Shown piece by piece: positions 39,156 through 49,636 of a DNA stretch of 64,000 bases (positions are counted from its first letter, which is position 1; each line of letters starts with the position of its first letter). Source of the stretch: Pseudomonas benzenivorans (GTDB lineage: Bacteria > Pseudomonadota > Gammaproteobacteria > Pseudomonadales > Pseudomonadaceae). The DNA lies in the NCBI RefSeq assembly GCF_024397895.1, contig NZ_CP073346.1, positions 992,001-1,056,000 of the forward strand, given 5' to 3'. Under the pieces are notes generated by a model. It saw only the letters and a program-made list of their open reading frames with translations. It was not told the DNA's origin and searched no databases. The position numbers were made by a program, and so were the translations under genes.

Positions 39156-40190
39156 CTACCAGCGAAAGCGCAGGATTTCGGTGCGCGGCAGCAGCTGGGG
39201 CGCCGGCTGCTCTGCAGGCGGCTGGCCGGCGTCGATCGGTGCCGCCTCAGCCGGCACCTCCTGCAGGCGCAGCAGGCCCATCTGCGCGCGCAACTGCTCG
39301 GCGCTGGCATTGATCCGGTAGGTCAGCCGATCGCCCTGCACCTGACTGAGCTGGGCGCCGAGGGGCTCCAGCGTGCGCTGCAGCTCCGCGTAGCGCGCCA
39401 GGTCGACGCCCTGGACCTCCAGGGTCAGGCTCGAGGCGGCACCGGGCGCCACCACGAAGCGCGGCGCCAGGCGCTCGCTGACGGCGAGGAACACCGCATC
39501 GGCCAGGGCACTCTGGTCGGCGCCCTCGGCCTTGCCCTGCTCACGCTTGTCACCCAGCCACAGGCGCCACTGCGCCTGCCACTGGCCATCGGCCTCGCGG
39601 GCCAGCACCGCCAGCAGCGCATCGCCGGCATAGCGCTCGGAGGCCGAGCGCAGGGCTTCCGGGTCATTGGCCGCGAGGCTGTCCGGCGTCGCCAGCAGCT
39701 GCTCGCCGAGATCGGCCAACGGCAGGAGCAGCGGCAGGCCGCGGTGCTGCGCCGCCCGGCGCAAGGGAGCGGCACTGTCCTGACCATCGCCGATCAGGCT
39801 GGAACCGCCGACGCCCTCGCTCAGCCACCAGGCGACTATGGCCGGGCGATTGGCGCCCCACAGCGACAGGCCGGCCTGACGCAGCTGACGATCGGTGCTG
39901 AGCGGGTCGAAATCCACCAGCAGGCTGTCACCCTCGTAGCCATACTGGCTGACGATCTGTTGCGGATCCTTGCGCAACTCGGCGAGCGCCGGGCTCTGCG
40001 CTGCGTTGCGGCTGCCGGTCAGGCGCAGCACCAGGGTCTCCAGGGCGCGTCCCAGGGCGGCATCGCGCTCATCCGGCTGCTGGCTGGCGACCGGCTCGCG
40101 CACCTGGTAGAGGTCGCTCAACGTCGCCGCAAGGCCGGGCAGGCTCAGCAGCGACAGACTCAGAACAAGCAGGCGAGCGATAAGGCGCAT
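39156..40190 (-). CDS. DUF2066 domain-containing protein
   Basis: A 344-residue exported protein with a signal peptide (about 1-21, ending GLAA). The DUF2066 pattern is visible in YQVREPVASQQPDERDAAL, VLRLTGSRNA and FDPLSTDRQLRQAGLSLWG. The C-terminus is Pro/Ala-rich and ends LPRTEILRFRW. Its role is unknown. It is divergent from purM across 205 bp. Confidence 0.85.
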   Translation of the reverse strand: MRLIARLLVLSLSLLSLPGLAATLSDLYQVREPVASQQPDERDAALGRALETLVLRLTGSRNAAQSPALAELRKDPQQIVSQYGYEGDSLLVDFDPLSTDRQLRQAGLSLWGANRPAIVAWWLSEGVGGSSLIGDGQDSAAPLRRAAQHRGLPLLLPLADLGEQLLATPDSLAANDPEALRSASERYAGDALLAVLAREADGQWQAQWRLWLGDKREQGKAEGADQSALADAVFLAVSERLAPRFVVAPGAASSLTLEVQGVDLARYAELQRTLEPLGAQLSQVQGDRLTYRINASAEQLRAQMGLLRLQEVPAEAAPIDAGQPPAEQPAPQLLPRTEILRFRW

Positions 40191-40395
40191 GGAATTGGCT
40201 CTCGACGGGCGGAAGGCGGCGCGCCACGGCCTGAACGGCGGCGCACAGAGGCTCCTACCTTAAACAGCCGCCCGCGCGCCGGCAACCACGGCGGCTGGCC
40301 GCTGCCCGGCAAGCCTGATAAAATCGCGCGCCTTCGCAGGCCGGCCGCTGCAGCGCCGGTGCACATCCGATTTCCCCCTTCAAAGGCCTGGATCT

Positions 40396-41453
<1,058 letters not shown>

Positions 41454-41454
<1 letters not shown>

Positions 41455-42104
41455 TGGCGTCGACCTGCAATGTCGTGGTGCTGATCTCCGGCTCCGGCAG
41501 TAACCTGCAGGCGCTGATCGACAGCATCAGCCATGACGACAATCCGGCACACATCTGCGCGGTGATCGCCAACCGCGCCGATGCCTATGGCCTGGAGCGG
41601 GCCAAGGCCGCCGGCATCGCCACCCGGGTGCTCGATCACAAGGCCTTCGACGGCCGCGAGGCCTTCGACGGCGCGCTGATCGAAGCCATCGACGCCTTCG
41701 AGCCGCAGCTGGTGGTCCTGGCCGGCTTCATGCGCATCCTGACCCCGGACTTCGTCCGCCACTACGCCGGCCGCCTGCTGAACATCCACCCCTCGCTGCT
41801 GCCCAAGTACAAGGGCCTGCACACCCACCAGCGGGCACTGCAGGCTGGTGACTGCGAGCATGGCTGCAGCGTGCACTTCGTCACCGAGGAACTCGACGGC
41901 GGCCCCCTGGTCGTACAGGCAGTGATCCCGGTGCAGCCGGACGACTCGGCCGAGAGCCTGGCGCAACGGGTCCACGAACAGGAGCACCTGATCTACCCGC
42001 TGGCCGTGCGCTGGTTCGCCGAGGAGCGCTTGTGCCTTGGCGAGCAGGGCGCGATGCTGGACGGGCAGCCGCTTCCGAGCACCGGCCACCTCTTTCGAAC
42101 CTAG
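41454..42104 (+). CDS. purN: Phosphoribosylglycinamide formyltransferase
   Basis: PurN transfers a formyl group from 10-formyl-THF to GAR. It is a 216-residue protein with VVLISGSGSNLQALID at the N-terminus, the catalytic NIHPSLLPKYKGLHTH and VHFVTEELDGGPLV. It is coupled to purM and followed 8 bp later by the DUF3108 gene. Confidence 0.98.
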
Positions 42105-42112
42105 GAGACACC

Positions 42113-42829
42113 ATGCGTCGCGCCTTATCGTTCGCCCTCGCCCTATTCTGCCTGCCGGCCTTCGCCGCCGAGCTGAAGCCGTTCTCCGCCAGCTACACCG
42201 CCGACTGGAAGCAGCTGCCGGTCAGCGGGTCGGCCGAGCGCGGCCTGCAGGCCCTGGACGACGGCCGCTGGCAGCTCAGCTTCGAGGCCTCCATGCTGGT
42301 CGCCAGCCTCAGCGAGACCAGTACCTTCCGCCTAGACAACGACGCCTTCCTGCCACAGAGCTACCGCTTCGAACGCAGCGGCCTGGGCAAGAGCAAGGTG
42401 ATCGAGCAGGACTTCGACTGGAGCAACAAGCAGGTAGTGGGCAACGATCGCGGCGAGGCGGTGCGTTTTCCGCTCAACCGCGGTCTGCAGGACAAGTCGA
42501 CCTACCAGTTGGCGCTGCAGCACGACGTCGCCGCCGGCAAGAAGAGCATGAGCTACCAGGTGGTCGACGGTGACGAAATCGAGACCTACGACTTCCGCGT
42601 GCTCGGCGAAGAAACCGTGCGCACCCGTGCCGGGCTGATCGAGGCCATCAAGGTCGAGCGCGTGCGCGACCCGACCCAGAGCAAGCGCAAGACCATTCTC
42701 TGGTTCGCCAAGGACTGGAGCTACCTGCTGGTGCGCCTGCACCAGGTGGAAAAGGACGGCAAGGAATACCAGATCATGCTCGAGGAAGGCACGGTCGACG
42801 GCAAGCCGGTGGAAGGTCGCCGCGACTGA
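42113..42829 (+). CDS. DUF3108 domain-containing exported protein
   Basis: A 238-residue protein with a signal peptide (about 1-19, AFAA) and a beta-rich DUF3108 domain with FSASYTADWKQLPVSGSAER and a C-terminal TILWFAKDWSYLLVRL. It is probably periplasmic and of unknown function. The ATG at 42113 is preceded by AGGAG. It is the third gene of the purMN transcript and is followed by a strong terminator. Confidence 0.87.
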   Translation: MRRALSFALALFCLPAFAAELKPFSASYTADWKQLPVSGSAERGLQALDDGRWQLSFEASMLVASLSETSTFRLDNDAFLPQSYRFERSGLGKSKVIEQDFDWSNKQVVGNDRGEAVRFPLNRGLQDKSTYQLALQHDVAAGKKSMSYQVVDGDEIETYDFRVLGEETVRTRAGLIEAIKVERVRDPTQSKRKTILWFAKDWSYLLVRLHQVEKDGKEYQIMLEEGTVDGKPVEGRRD

Positions 42830-42845
42830 TCGCGATGGAAAACCG

Positions 42846-42870
42846 AAGCCGGGCGACGCCCGGCTTTTTT
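42846..42870 (+). terminator. Terminator of the purM-purN-DUF3108 unit
   Basis: AAGCCGGGC (42846-42854) pairs with GCCCGGCTT (42858-42866) over a 3-nt loop, then TTTTTT. It lies just before the stop codon of the convergent rof-like gene. Confidence 0.9.
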
Positions 42871-42876
42871 ATGTCA

Positions 42877-43152
42877 TCAGCACTGCCCCCTGCCCAGCAC
42901 CACGCGGGAGAAGCTGGCCCCCGGCGTCAGCGGGGTGATCGCCAGCAGCCGGTCCAGACGCAGGCGCTGCTCGCCCTGCTGATCTCGCACGACCAGGAAT
43001 TCCTCCTTGCTGGGCGCGGTCTGCGTGGGGAGCGCCTCGGCCTCCAGGCGCCCGCCGTCCAGCAGTTCGATACATAGACGGTAGTGATGCAGGCAGGCGA
43101 TCTCCAGATAGTCATGGAGGTCGCACGCCAGCGGCTGGTAGCCGTTACCCAT
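42877..43152 (-). CDS. rof: Rof/YaeO-type Rho-binding antiterminator
   Basis: A 91-residue protein with the Rof pattern YQPLACDLHDYLEIACLHHY, then LCIELLDGG, SKEEFLVV and LDRLLAITPL. In E. coli Rof binds Rho and inhibits Rho-dependent termination. The ATG at 43152 is chosen because homology starts there. The gene lies alone between two intrinsic hairpin terminators. Confidence 0.82.
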   Translation of the reverse strand: MGNGYQPLACDLHDYLEIACLHHYRLCIELLDGGRLEAEALPTQTAPSKEEFLVVRDQQGEQRLRLDRLLAITPLTPGASFSRVVLGRGQC

Positions 43153-43189
43153 CTTCGGACTCTCCCATAGGCACCCTGCAAAGCATGCA

Positions 43190-43220
43190 GCCAAGAAAAA
43201 GCCGGGACTCGCCCGGCTTT
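43190..43220 (-). terminator. Terminator of the DUF2058 gene
   Basis: AAAGCCGGG (43198-43206) pairs with CCCGGCTTT (43212-43220), followed on the minus strand by TTTTTCTTGG. It lies 15 bp after the DUF2058 stop and upstream of the rof-like gene. Confidence 0.87.
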
Positions 43221-43234
43221 CATGCTTGCGGCCA

Positions 43235-43774
43235 TTACCACATCAGGTCATCCGGCACCTGGTAGGCGGCGTAGGGGTCATCGGCGTCCGGCGCCTCGGT
43301 CGGCGTATTGAGCAGGACGATGCGCTGGGCATCGCGCGCCTGGATCTTCAGCGCTGCCTCGCGCGGAATCACCTCGTAGCCGCCGCCGTGGCGGACGATG
43401 GCCAGCGAACCGCAGCTGAGCTTGTCGCGCATCAGCTTGTTCACCGACAGGCGCTTGACCTTCTTGTCGTCGACGAAGTTGTAGTAGTCCTCGGTGGTCA
43501 GCTTGGGCAGGCGGGAGACCTCGATCAGCTGCTTGATCTGCGCCGCGCGGGCCTTCTGCTCGGCCTTCTCCTGCTGCTGACGATTGAGCTCCTGGTCGCG
43601 CGCGGCCTTGGCGGCCATGGCCTGCTGGGCGGCGAGCTTCTGCGATTCATCCTTCTCGACCTGGCCCTTGTGCTCCAGGCGCTTCTGCTTCTGCTTCTCT
43701 TTGCTGACCTGCTTGGCCTGCTTTTCGTTGACCAGCCCGGCTTTGAGCAGCTGATCCCGTAGTGAAATAGCCAT
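43235..43774 (-). CDS. DUF2058 (YaiL-type) protein
   Basis: A 179-residue cytoplasmic protein with a Lys/Gln/Glu-rich coiled N-terminal half (MAISLRDQLLKAGLVNEKQA, then KQVSKEKQKQKRLEHKG) and a folded C-terminal part with LTTEDYYNFVDDKKVKRLSV. The family is described as nucleoprotein/polynucleotide-associated, without a proven role. Confidence 0.88.
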   Translation of the reverse strand: MAISLRDQLLKAGLVNEKQAKQVSKEKQKQKRLEHKGQVEKDESQKLAAQQAMAAKAARDQELNRQQQEKAEQKARAAQIKQLIEVSRLPKLTTEDYYNFVDDKKVKRLSVNKLMRDKLSCGSLAIVRHGGGYEVIPREAALKIQARDAQRIVLLNTPTEAPDADDPYAAYQVPDDLMW

Positions 43775-43803
43775 AACCTACCTATACCCGCGAACAAAAA
43801 ATG

Positions 43804-43826
43804 TAGGGTGGGCTCGCTCCCACCGA
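43804..43826. repeat. Short palindromic element, TAGGGTGG family
   Basis: TAGGGTGGG is followed by CTCGCT and CCCACC, giving a 6-bp hairpin between the mazG and DUF2058 genes. It shares the TAGGGTGG start with the elements at 44694-44778 and 54320-54377. Confidence 0.55.
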
Positions 43827-43846
43827 CCACGACCCATCGACGCTGC

Positions 43847-44683
43847 CTAACAGGCCGACGGCTTATCCCGCTTTTCCAGTTTCTTGGCCTCGCCCCAGAG
43901 CGCGTCCAGTTCCTGCAGGGCGCAATCTTCGATGGCCCGGCCCGCTTCGCGCAAGGCCTGCTCGATGAAACGAAAGCGCTGCTCGAACTTGCCGTTGGCC
44001 GCGCGCAGGGCCGACTCCGGGTCCACCTTGAGGTGGCGGGCCAGGTTGGTGACCACGAACAGCAGGTCACCGATCTCCTCGGCGATCGCCTCGGGGTCGT
44101 CCTCGCTCATGGCCTCGAGCACTTCGTCCAGCTCCTCGCGCACCTTGTCCACCACCGGCAACGCCTCGGGCCAGTCGAAGCCGACCCGGGCGGCGCGCTT
44201 CTGCAGCTTGGCCGCCCGACTCAAGGCCGGCAGCGCCTGGGGCACGTCGTCGAGCAGGGACAACTGCTCCGGCGCGGCGACCTTCTCGGCGCGCTCCTCG
44301 GCCTTCAACTCTTCCCAGCGCTGCTTGACCGCAGCCTCCTCCAGCCTGGCCGCATCAGGCGCGCCGTAGAGGTCGCCATCGGGGAACACATGGGGATGCC
44401 GCCGCAGCAGCTTGCGGGTGATGCCGTCGACCACCTCGGCGAAGGCGAAGCGCCCCTCCTCGCCGGCCAGCTGGCTGTAGTACACCACCTGAAACAGCAG
44501 GTCACCGAGCTCGCCGGGCAGATGCTCGAAATCGCCCCGCTCGATGGCGTCGGCCACCTCGTAGGCTTCCTCGATGGTGTGCGGCACGATGCTCGCATAG
44601 GACTGCTTCAGGTCCCAGGGACAGCCGTGCTGCGGGTCGCGCAGTCGGGCCATCAGGTGCAGCAGGTCGTCGAGTTGATACAT
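43847..44683 (-). CDS. mazG: Nucleoside triphosphate pyrophosphohydrolase MazG
   Basis: MazG hydrolyses NTPs to NMP and pyrophosphate and is linked to lowering of ppGpp. It has two MazG repeats: the first with CPWDLKQSYASIVPHTIEEA (22-41) and EEAYEVADAIE, the second around EELDEVLEAM and EEIGDLLFVVTNLARHL. Length 278 residues, slightly over the E. coli enzyme. It is downstream of relA in the same direction, a conserved pairing. Confidence 0.95.
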   Translation of the reverse strand: MYQLDDLLHLMARLRDPQHGCPWDLKQSYASIVPHTIEEAYEVADAIERGDFEHLPGELGDLLFQVVYYSQLAGEEGRFAFAEVVDGITRKLLRRHPHVFPDGDLYGAPDAARLEEAAVKQRWEELKAEERAEKVAAPEQLSLLDDVPQALPALSRAAKLQKRAARVGFDWPEALPVVDKVREELDEVLEAMSEDDPEAIAEEIGDLLFVVTNLARHLKVDPESALRAANGKFEQRFRFIEQALREAGRAIEDCALQELDALWGEAKKLEKRDKPSAC

Positions 44684-44693
44684 GAATAGCTCC

Positions 44694-44778
44694 GATCGAC
44701 GTAGGGTGGATGACGCTTTAGCCAGCCACCGACGGGGTTATCCGCGCACGCGGGTGAACCAGGCTGGTCCACCCGATC
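44694..44778. repeat. Intergenic inverted-repeat element, TAGGGTGG family
   Basis: The 85-bp element is bounded by GGGTGGA (44704-44710) and TCCACCC (44768-44774), each next to a GATC. It fills most of the gap between relA and mazG. It begins TAGGGTGGATGACGC, nearly the same as the element next to dinB. It is probably a non-autonomous dispersed repeat or REP-like element. Confidence 0.6.
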
Positions 44779-44794
44779 CCAAGGGCGCGCTGGC

Positions 44795-47038
44795 TCAGGA
44801 CGCCCGCAAACGACGCGCCTCGATGATATTGGGCAGCTGCGAGATGCGTCCGAGCAGTCGGCCCAGGGCATCCAGCCCGGGAATCTCCACCGTGATCGAC
44901 ATCGATGCGGTGTTGTCTTCCTTGTTGGACTGGGTATTGACCGCCAGCACGTTGAGCTTCTCGTTGAGCAGCAGCTGGGTGACGTCGCGCAGCAGGCCGG
45001 AGCGGTCGTAGGCGCGAATGAGGATGTCCACCGGGTAGGTTTGCACCGGCACCGGCCCCCAGCTGACCTGGATGATCCGCTCCGGCTCGCGGCCGGCCAG
45101 CTGCAGCACCGAGGCGCAGTCCTGACGGTGGATGCTGACGCCGCGACCGAGGGTGATGTAGCCGACGATCGGGTCGCCCGGCAGCGGCTTGCAGCAGCCG
45201 GCCATCTGCGTCAGCAGGTTGCCGACGCCCTGAATCTGGATGTCGCCGCGCTTGCCCGGCCGGAAGCCCAGGGCCTTGCGCGGGATCAGCTCGAGCTGCT
45301 CGCTGCCGCGCTCCGGCTCCACCAGCTGCTGGGCCAGGTTGACCAGGTGGGCCAGGCGCACATCGCCGGCACCGAGGGCGGCGAACAGGTCCTCGGCGGT
45401 CTTCAGGTTGGCCTTCTCGGCCAGGGCATCGAATTCCACCTGGGGCAGCGCCAGGCGGCCAAGCTCGCGTTCGAGCATGGCCTTGCCGGCGGCGACGTTC
45501 TGGTCGCGGTCCTGCAGCTTGAACCAGTGGACGATCTTCGCCCGCGCCCGCGAGGTGGTCACGTAGCCCAGGTTGCTGTTCAGCCAGTCGCGACTCGGCG
45601 TGCCGTGCTTGCTGGTGATGATCTCCACCTGCTCGCCGGTCTGCAGACTGTAGTTGAGCGGCACGATGCGCCCGTTGATCTTGGCGCCGCGGCAGTTGTG
45701 GCCGATCTCGGTGTGCACCCGGTAGGCGAAGTCCAGCGGCGTGGCGCCCTTGGGCAGGTCGATGGCGTGGCCGTCCGGGGTGAACACGTAGACCCGGTCG
45801 GGCTCGATATCCACCCGCAGCTGCTCGGCCAGGCCGCCGATGTCGCCCAGCTCCTCGTGCCATTCGAGCACCTGGCGCAGCCAGGAAATCTTCTCTTCGT
45901 AGTGGTTGGAGCCGGACTTGACGTCGGTGCCCTTGTAGCGCCAGTGGGCGCACACGCCCAGCTCCGCCTCTTCATGCATGGCGTGGGTGCGGATCTGCAC
46001 CTCCAGCACCTTGCCCTCCGGGCCGAGCACCGCGGTGTGCAGCGAGCGGTAGCCGTTCTCCTTGGGGTTGGCGATGTAGTCGTCGAACTCCTTGGGGATG
46101 TGCCGCCAGAGGGTGTGGACGATGCCCAGCGCGGTGTAGCAGTCGCGCATCTCCGGCACCAGCACGCGCACCGCACGCACGTCGTAGATCTGGCTGAACT
46201 GCAAGCCCTTGCGCTGCATCTTGCGCCAGATCGAGTAGATGTGTTTCGCCCGGCCGCTGATGTCGGCCTTGATCCCGGTGGCCTCCAGCTCGGCGCGCAG
46301 GTGGTCCATCGCATCGTTGATGTACTGCTCGCGGTCGAGACGGCGCTCGTGCAGCAGCTTGGCGATCTGCTTGTACTGCTCGGGCTCAAGGTAGCGGAAG
46401 GACAGGTCCTCCAGCTCCCACTTGATATGGCCGATGCCCAGGCGGTGGGCCAGCGGTGCGTAGATGTCGAACACCTCGCGCGCCACGCGCTGGCGCTTCT
46501 CGTCGTCGGCGCCCTTGACCGCGCGGATCGCGCAGGTGCGCTCGGCCAGCTTGATCAGGGCCACGCGCACATCGTCGACCATGGCCACCAGCATCTTGCG
46601 CAGGTTTTCCACCTGGGCCTGGGAGCCGAGCACCAGGGAGTCGCGCGGGTTGAGACTGGCGCTGATCGCCGCCATGCGCAGCACGCCATCGATCAGCTTG
46701 GCCACCACCGGCCCGAAGCGCTGATGCACCGCGGCCAGGGTCACCTTGCCTTCGCGCACGCCCCGGTAGAGCACCGCGGCGACCAGGGAGTCCTGGTCGA
46801 GCTTGAGGTCGGCGAGAATCTCGGCGATCTCCAGGCCGGCGCGGAAGCTCGAGGCGCCCTCGGCCCACAGATTCTGTGCGGCATTGGCCTGCTGCTCGGC
46901 CTCGCGGGCGAACTCGCAGGCATCATGCAAGGCCTCGCGATCCAGTGCCGGATCGACACTGAGCACATGCTCGAGCCAGGCCTGGAGGTTGATGCTGCCG
47001 TCATCGTTGATCGGCTGGTGCGCTCTCACCTGAACCAT
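44795..47038 (-). CDS. relA: (p)ppGpp synthetase RelA
   Basis: RelA makes (p)ppGpp on stalled ribosomes. In the 747-residue protein the N-terminal hydrolase domain is degenerate: the HD signature is replaced around LYRGVREG (about 92-99), so no hydrolase activity is expected. The synthetase domain has RAKHIYSIWRKMQRKG and ENGYRSLHT. TGS (about 405-465) and C-terminal ACT (about 665-745) domains follow. It lies upstream of mazG with a repeat element between. Confidence 0.97.
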   Translation of the reverse strand: MVQVRAHQPINDDGSINLQAWLEHVLSVDPALDREALHDACEFAREAEQQANAAQNLWAEGASSFRAGLEIAEILADLKLDQDSLVAAVLYRGVREGKVTLAAVHQRFGPVVAKLIDGVLRMAAISASLNPRDSLVLGSQAQVENLRKMLVAMVDDVRVALIKLAERTCAIRAVKGADDEKRQRVAREVFDIYAPLAHRLGIGHIKWELEDLSFRYLEPEQYKQIAKLLHERRLDREQYINDAMDHLRAELEATGIKADISGRAKHIYSIWRKMQRKGLQFSQIYDVRAVRVLVPEMRDCYTALGIVHTLWRHIPKEFDDYIANPKENGYRSLHTAVLGPEGKVLEVQIRTHAMHEEAELGVCAHWRYKGTDVKSGSNHYEEKISWLRQVLEWHEELGDIGGLAEQLRVDIEPDRVYVFTPDGHAIDLPKGATPLDFAYRVHTEIGHNCRGAKINGRIVPLNYSLQTGEQVEIITSKHGTPSRDWLNSNLGYVTTSRARAKIVHWFKLQDRDQNVAAGKAMLERELGRLALPQVEFDALAEKANLKTAEDLFAALGAGDVRLAHLVNLAQQLVEPERGSEQLELIPRKALGFRPGKRGDIQIQGVGNLLTQMAGCCKPLPGDPIVGYITLGRGVSIHRQDCASVLQLAGREPERIIQVSWGPVPVQTYPVDILIRAYDRSGLLRDVTQLLLNEKLNVLAVNTQSNKEDNTASMSITVEIPGLDALGRLLGRISQLPNIIEARRLRAS

Positions 47039-47206
47039 ACTGCTTACCTTCCCTCGTGACGCGCACGCGGCACGCCGAACAAACGCCGGCCTTCTCCGGG
47101 CCGGTCGGTTTAACTGCTTAAGGTGCGCGTCCTGCGCGCCCCGTTGAACCTAGATAAGGTTACCCCAGCGCAAAAACAAGGCGCCTTGCAAGGGGTCGAT
47201 CCTGAC

Positions 47207-48559
47207 CTAGGACTTTTCGAATAACGCCATCGCCTCGACATGGGCGGTCTGCGGAAACATGTCGAGGATGCCCGCCCTGCTCAGCCTGTAGCCCTGGGCC
47301 ACCAGCTCGGCGCTGTCGCGCGCCAGGGTCGCCGGGTTGCACGAGACGTAGACCAGACGCCTGGCGCCCAACCCCGCCATCTGCCGGACCACCTGCAACG
47401 CACCGTCGCGCGGCGGATCGAGCAGCACGGCGTCGAACCCACCCTGGGCCCAGCCGGAATCGGCCAGGGGCTCGGCCAGGTCGGCGCGCACCACCCGCAC
47501 ATTGCCGAGGCCGTTGCCGGCGGCATTCTGCGCGGCCCGCTCGACCATCGCCTGCACCCCTTCCACCGCCACCACCTCGCGGACCGTGCGGGCCAGCGGC
47601 AGGGCGAAGTTGCCCAGGCCGCAGAACAAATCCAGCACCCGCTCGTCCGCCCGCGGCGCCAGCCAGTCCAGGGCCTGGGCGACCATCGCCTCGTTCACCG
47701 GCGCATTGACCTGGACGAAATCGCCCGGCCGGTAGCTCAACAGCAAATCCCAACGCTCCAGGCGAAAACCCAGGCCGGCGCCACTGTCGTAGGCCTGCGG
47801 CTCGCCGCTGCCCTGCAGCCACAGCTGGCCGTCGTGGGCCGCGCAGAAGGCCTGCAGGCGCGCCAGGTCGGCCTCGCCCAGGGCGCTGGTATGGCGCACC
47901 AGAATGGCGCTGGCGGTGCCGTTGAACAGCTCCACATGACCGATGGCCTGGGGCTTGTCCAGGCTCCTCAGCACGCTCGGCAAGGCCTGGAGAATCGGCT
48001 GCAAGGGTTGTACCAGCACCGGACACTCATCGATGGCGACGATGTCCTGGCTGGCCGCCGCGCGAAAACCGACCTCCAGGCGCTTGGCCTTGGCGTCCCA
48101 GCGCACGGCGATGCGCGCGCGGCGCCGGTAGGCGAACTCGGGGCCGACCAGCGGCGCCGCCCAGTGCTCGGGCTCGAGCCCGGCCAGGCGGCTGAACTGC
48201 TCGGCCAGCTGGCGCTGCTTGAGGGCCAGCTGATCGCCATGGGACAGGTGCTGCACGCTGCAGCCGCCGCAGGTCCGGGCATGGGCGCAGGGCTCGACGC
48301 GGCGCTGCGGACTGGCGTCGAGAATGCGCTCGCTGCGCGCCTCGACCACCTGACTGCGCGCGCCCAGCACCCTTGCCTCGACCTGCTCACCGGGCAACGC
48401 GCCACTGACGAACCAGGTGCGGCCGTCGACGAAGCCGATGCCACGGCCGTCGTTGGCCAGGCGTTCGATCGTCAGGCGCTGCTTCTTGCCCACCGGCACT
48501 TGCGGTGCGCGGGCGCCGCCGCTGGGCTGGAAACGCAGCCCACTGCTCTTCTTAGCCAT
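47207..48559 (-). CDS. rlmD: 23S rRNA (uracil-1939-C5)-methyltransferase
   Basis: A 450-residue RumA-type enzyme. An N-terminal TRAM domain (about 20-80) precedes a [4Fe-4S] cysteine cluster around [10 protein letters not shown]. The SAM-binding motif [13 protein letters not shown] and the catalytic [11 protein letters not shown] with its nucleophilic cysteine follow. Its ATG overlaps the cysM stop by one base, so cysM-rlmD are co-translated. Confidence 0.96.
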   Translation of the reverse strand: MAKKSSGLRFQPSGGARAPQVPVGKKQRLTIERLANDGRGIGFVDGRTWFVSGALPGEQVEARVLGARSQVVEARSERILDASPQRRVEPCAHARTCGGCSVQHLSHGDQLALKQRQLAEQFSRLAGLEPEHWAAPLVGPEFAYRRRARIAVRWDAKAKRLEVGFRAAASQDIVAIDECPVLVQPLQPILQALPSVLRSLDKPQAIGHVELFNGTASAILVRHTSALGEADLARLQAFCAAHDGQLWLQGSGEPQAYDSGAGLGFRLERWDLLLSYRPGDFVQVNAPVNEAMVAQALDWLAPRADERVLDLFCGLGNFALPLARTVREVVAVEGVQAMVERAAQNAAGNGLGNVRVVRADLAEPLADSGWAQGGFDAVLLDPPRDGALQVVRQMAGLGARRLVYVSCNPATLARDSAELVAQGYRLSRAGILDMFPQTAHVEAMALFEKS

Positions 48560-49464
48560 CAGTCGTGGGGCGCGTCATACACGCCGGTGGACAGGTAGCG
48601 GTCGCCGCGGTCGCAGATGATCGCCACCATTACCGCGTTCTCCACCTCCTGGGACAGGCGCAGCATGGCCGCCACCGAACCGCCGGAAGACACCCCGCAG
48701 AAGATGCCCTCCTCGCGCGCCAGGCGGCGCATGGTGTCTTCGGCCTCGCGCTGGGCCATGTCGATGATGCGGTCGACACGCTCGGCCTGGTAGATCTTCG
48801 GCAGGTATTCCTGGGGCCAGCGGCGGATGCCGGGAATCGAGGCGCCTTCCATCGGCTGCAGGCCGACGATCTGCACCTGCGGGTTCTGCTCCTTGAGGTA
48901 GCGCGACACCCCCATGATGGTGCCGGTGGTACCCATGGAGCTGATGAAATGGGTGATCTGCCCCTGGGTCTGGCGCCAGATTTCCGGGCCGGTACCGCTG
49001 TAATGGGCTTGCGGGTTGTCGCCGTTGGCGAACTGGTCGAGCACCTTGCCCCGGCCGCCGCGCTGCAGGCTTTCGGCCAGGTCGCGGGCGCCTTCCATGC
49101 CGTCCTCGCGCGACACCAGCACCAGCTCGGCGCCGTAGGCGGTCATCGCCGCCTTGCGTTCGGCACTCATGTTGTCCGGCATGATCAGGATCAGTTCGTA
49201 GCCCTTGATCGCCGCCGCCATCGCCAGGGCGATGCCGGTGTTGCCGCTGGTGGCCTCGATCAGGGTGTCGCCGGGGCGGATATCGCCGCGCAGCTCGGCG
49301 CGGGTGATCATCGACAGCGCCGGGCGGTCCTTCACCGAGCCGGCCGGGTTGTTACCCTCCAGCTTGACCAGCAGGGTGTTGGTGGTAGTGCCCGGCAGGC
49401 GCTGCAAACGCACCAGCGGGGTGTTGCCGACGCAATCGGCAATGGTGGGAAATTCCAGGGTCAT
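48559..49464 (-). CDS. cysM: Cysteine synthase B
   Basis: A PLP-dependent O-acetylserine sulfhydrylase of 300 residues. The PLP-binding Lys45 lies in [22 protein letters not shown] and the glycine loop [11 protein letters not shown] follow. CysM uses thiosulfate as well as sulfide. The ATG at 49464 is used; an in-frame start at 49503 adds 13 non-homologous residues. It is divergent from gacS across 172 bp. Confidence 0.96.
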   Translation of the reverse strand: MTLEFPTIADCVGNTPLVRLQRLPGTTTNTLLVKLEGNNPAGSVKDRPALSMITRAELRGDIRPGDTLIEATSGNTGIALAMAAAIKGYELILIMPDNMSAERKAAMTAYGAELVLVSREDGMEGARDLAESLQRGGRGKVLDQFANGDNPQAHYSGTGPEIWRQTQGQITHFISSMGTTGTIMGVSRYLKEQNPQVQIVGLQPMEGASIPGIRRWPQEYLPKIYQAERVDRIIDMAQREAEDTMRRLAREEGIFCGVSSGGSVAAMLRLSQEVENAVMVAIICDRGDRYLSTGVYDAPHD

Positions 49465-49636
49465 GGCGTCGATCGAGTCCAGACGGCAAGAAGGGGCACC
49501 CATGATAACGGCAAACCGGCGGTGGCCATAACGCGACGATCAGCTAGCGAGTCGCGAGCGGGCCTGTCATTCCCGCGAGACCAGCCGCTAAACTGGCGCA
49601 CTGAGGACAGTGACCGCGCCGTACGGGAGAAAACGA

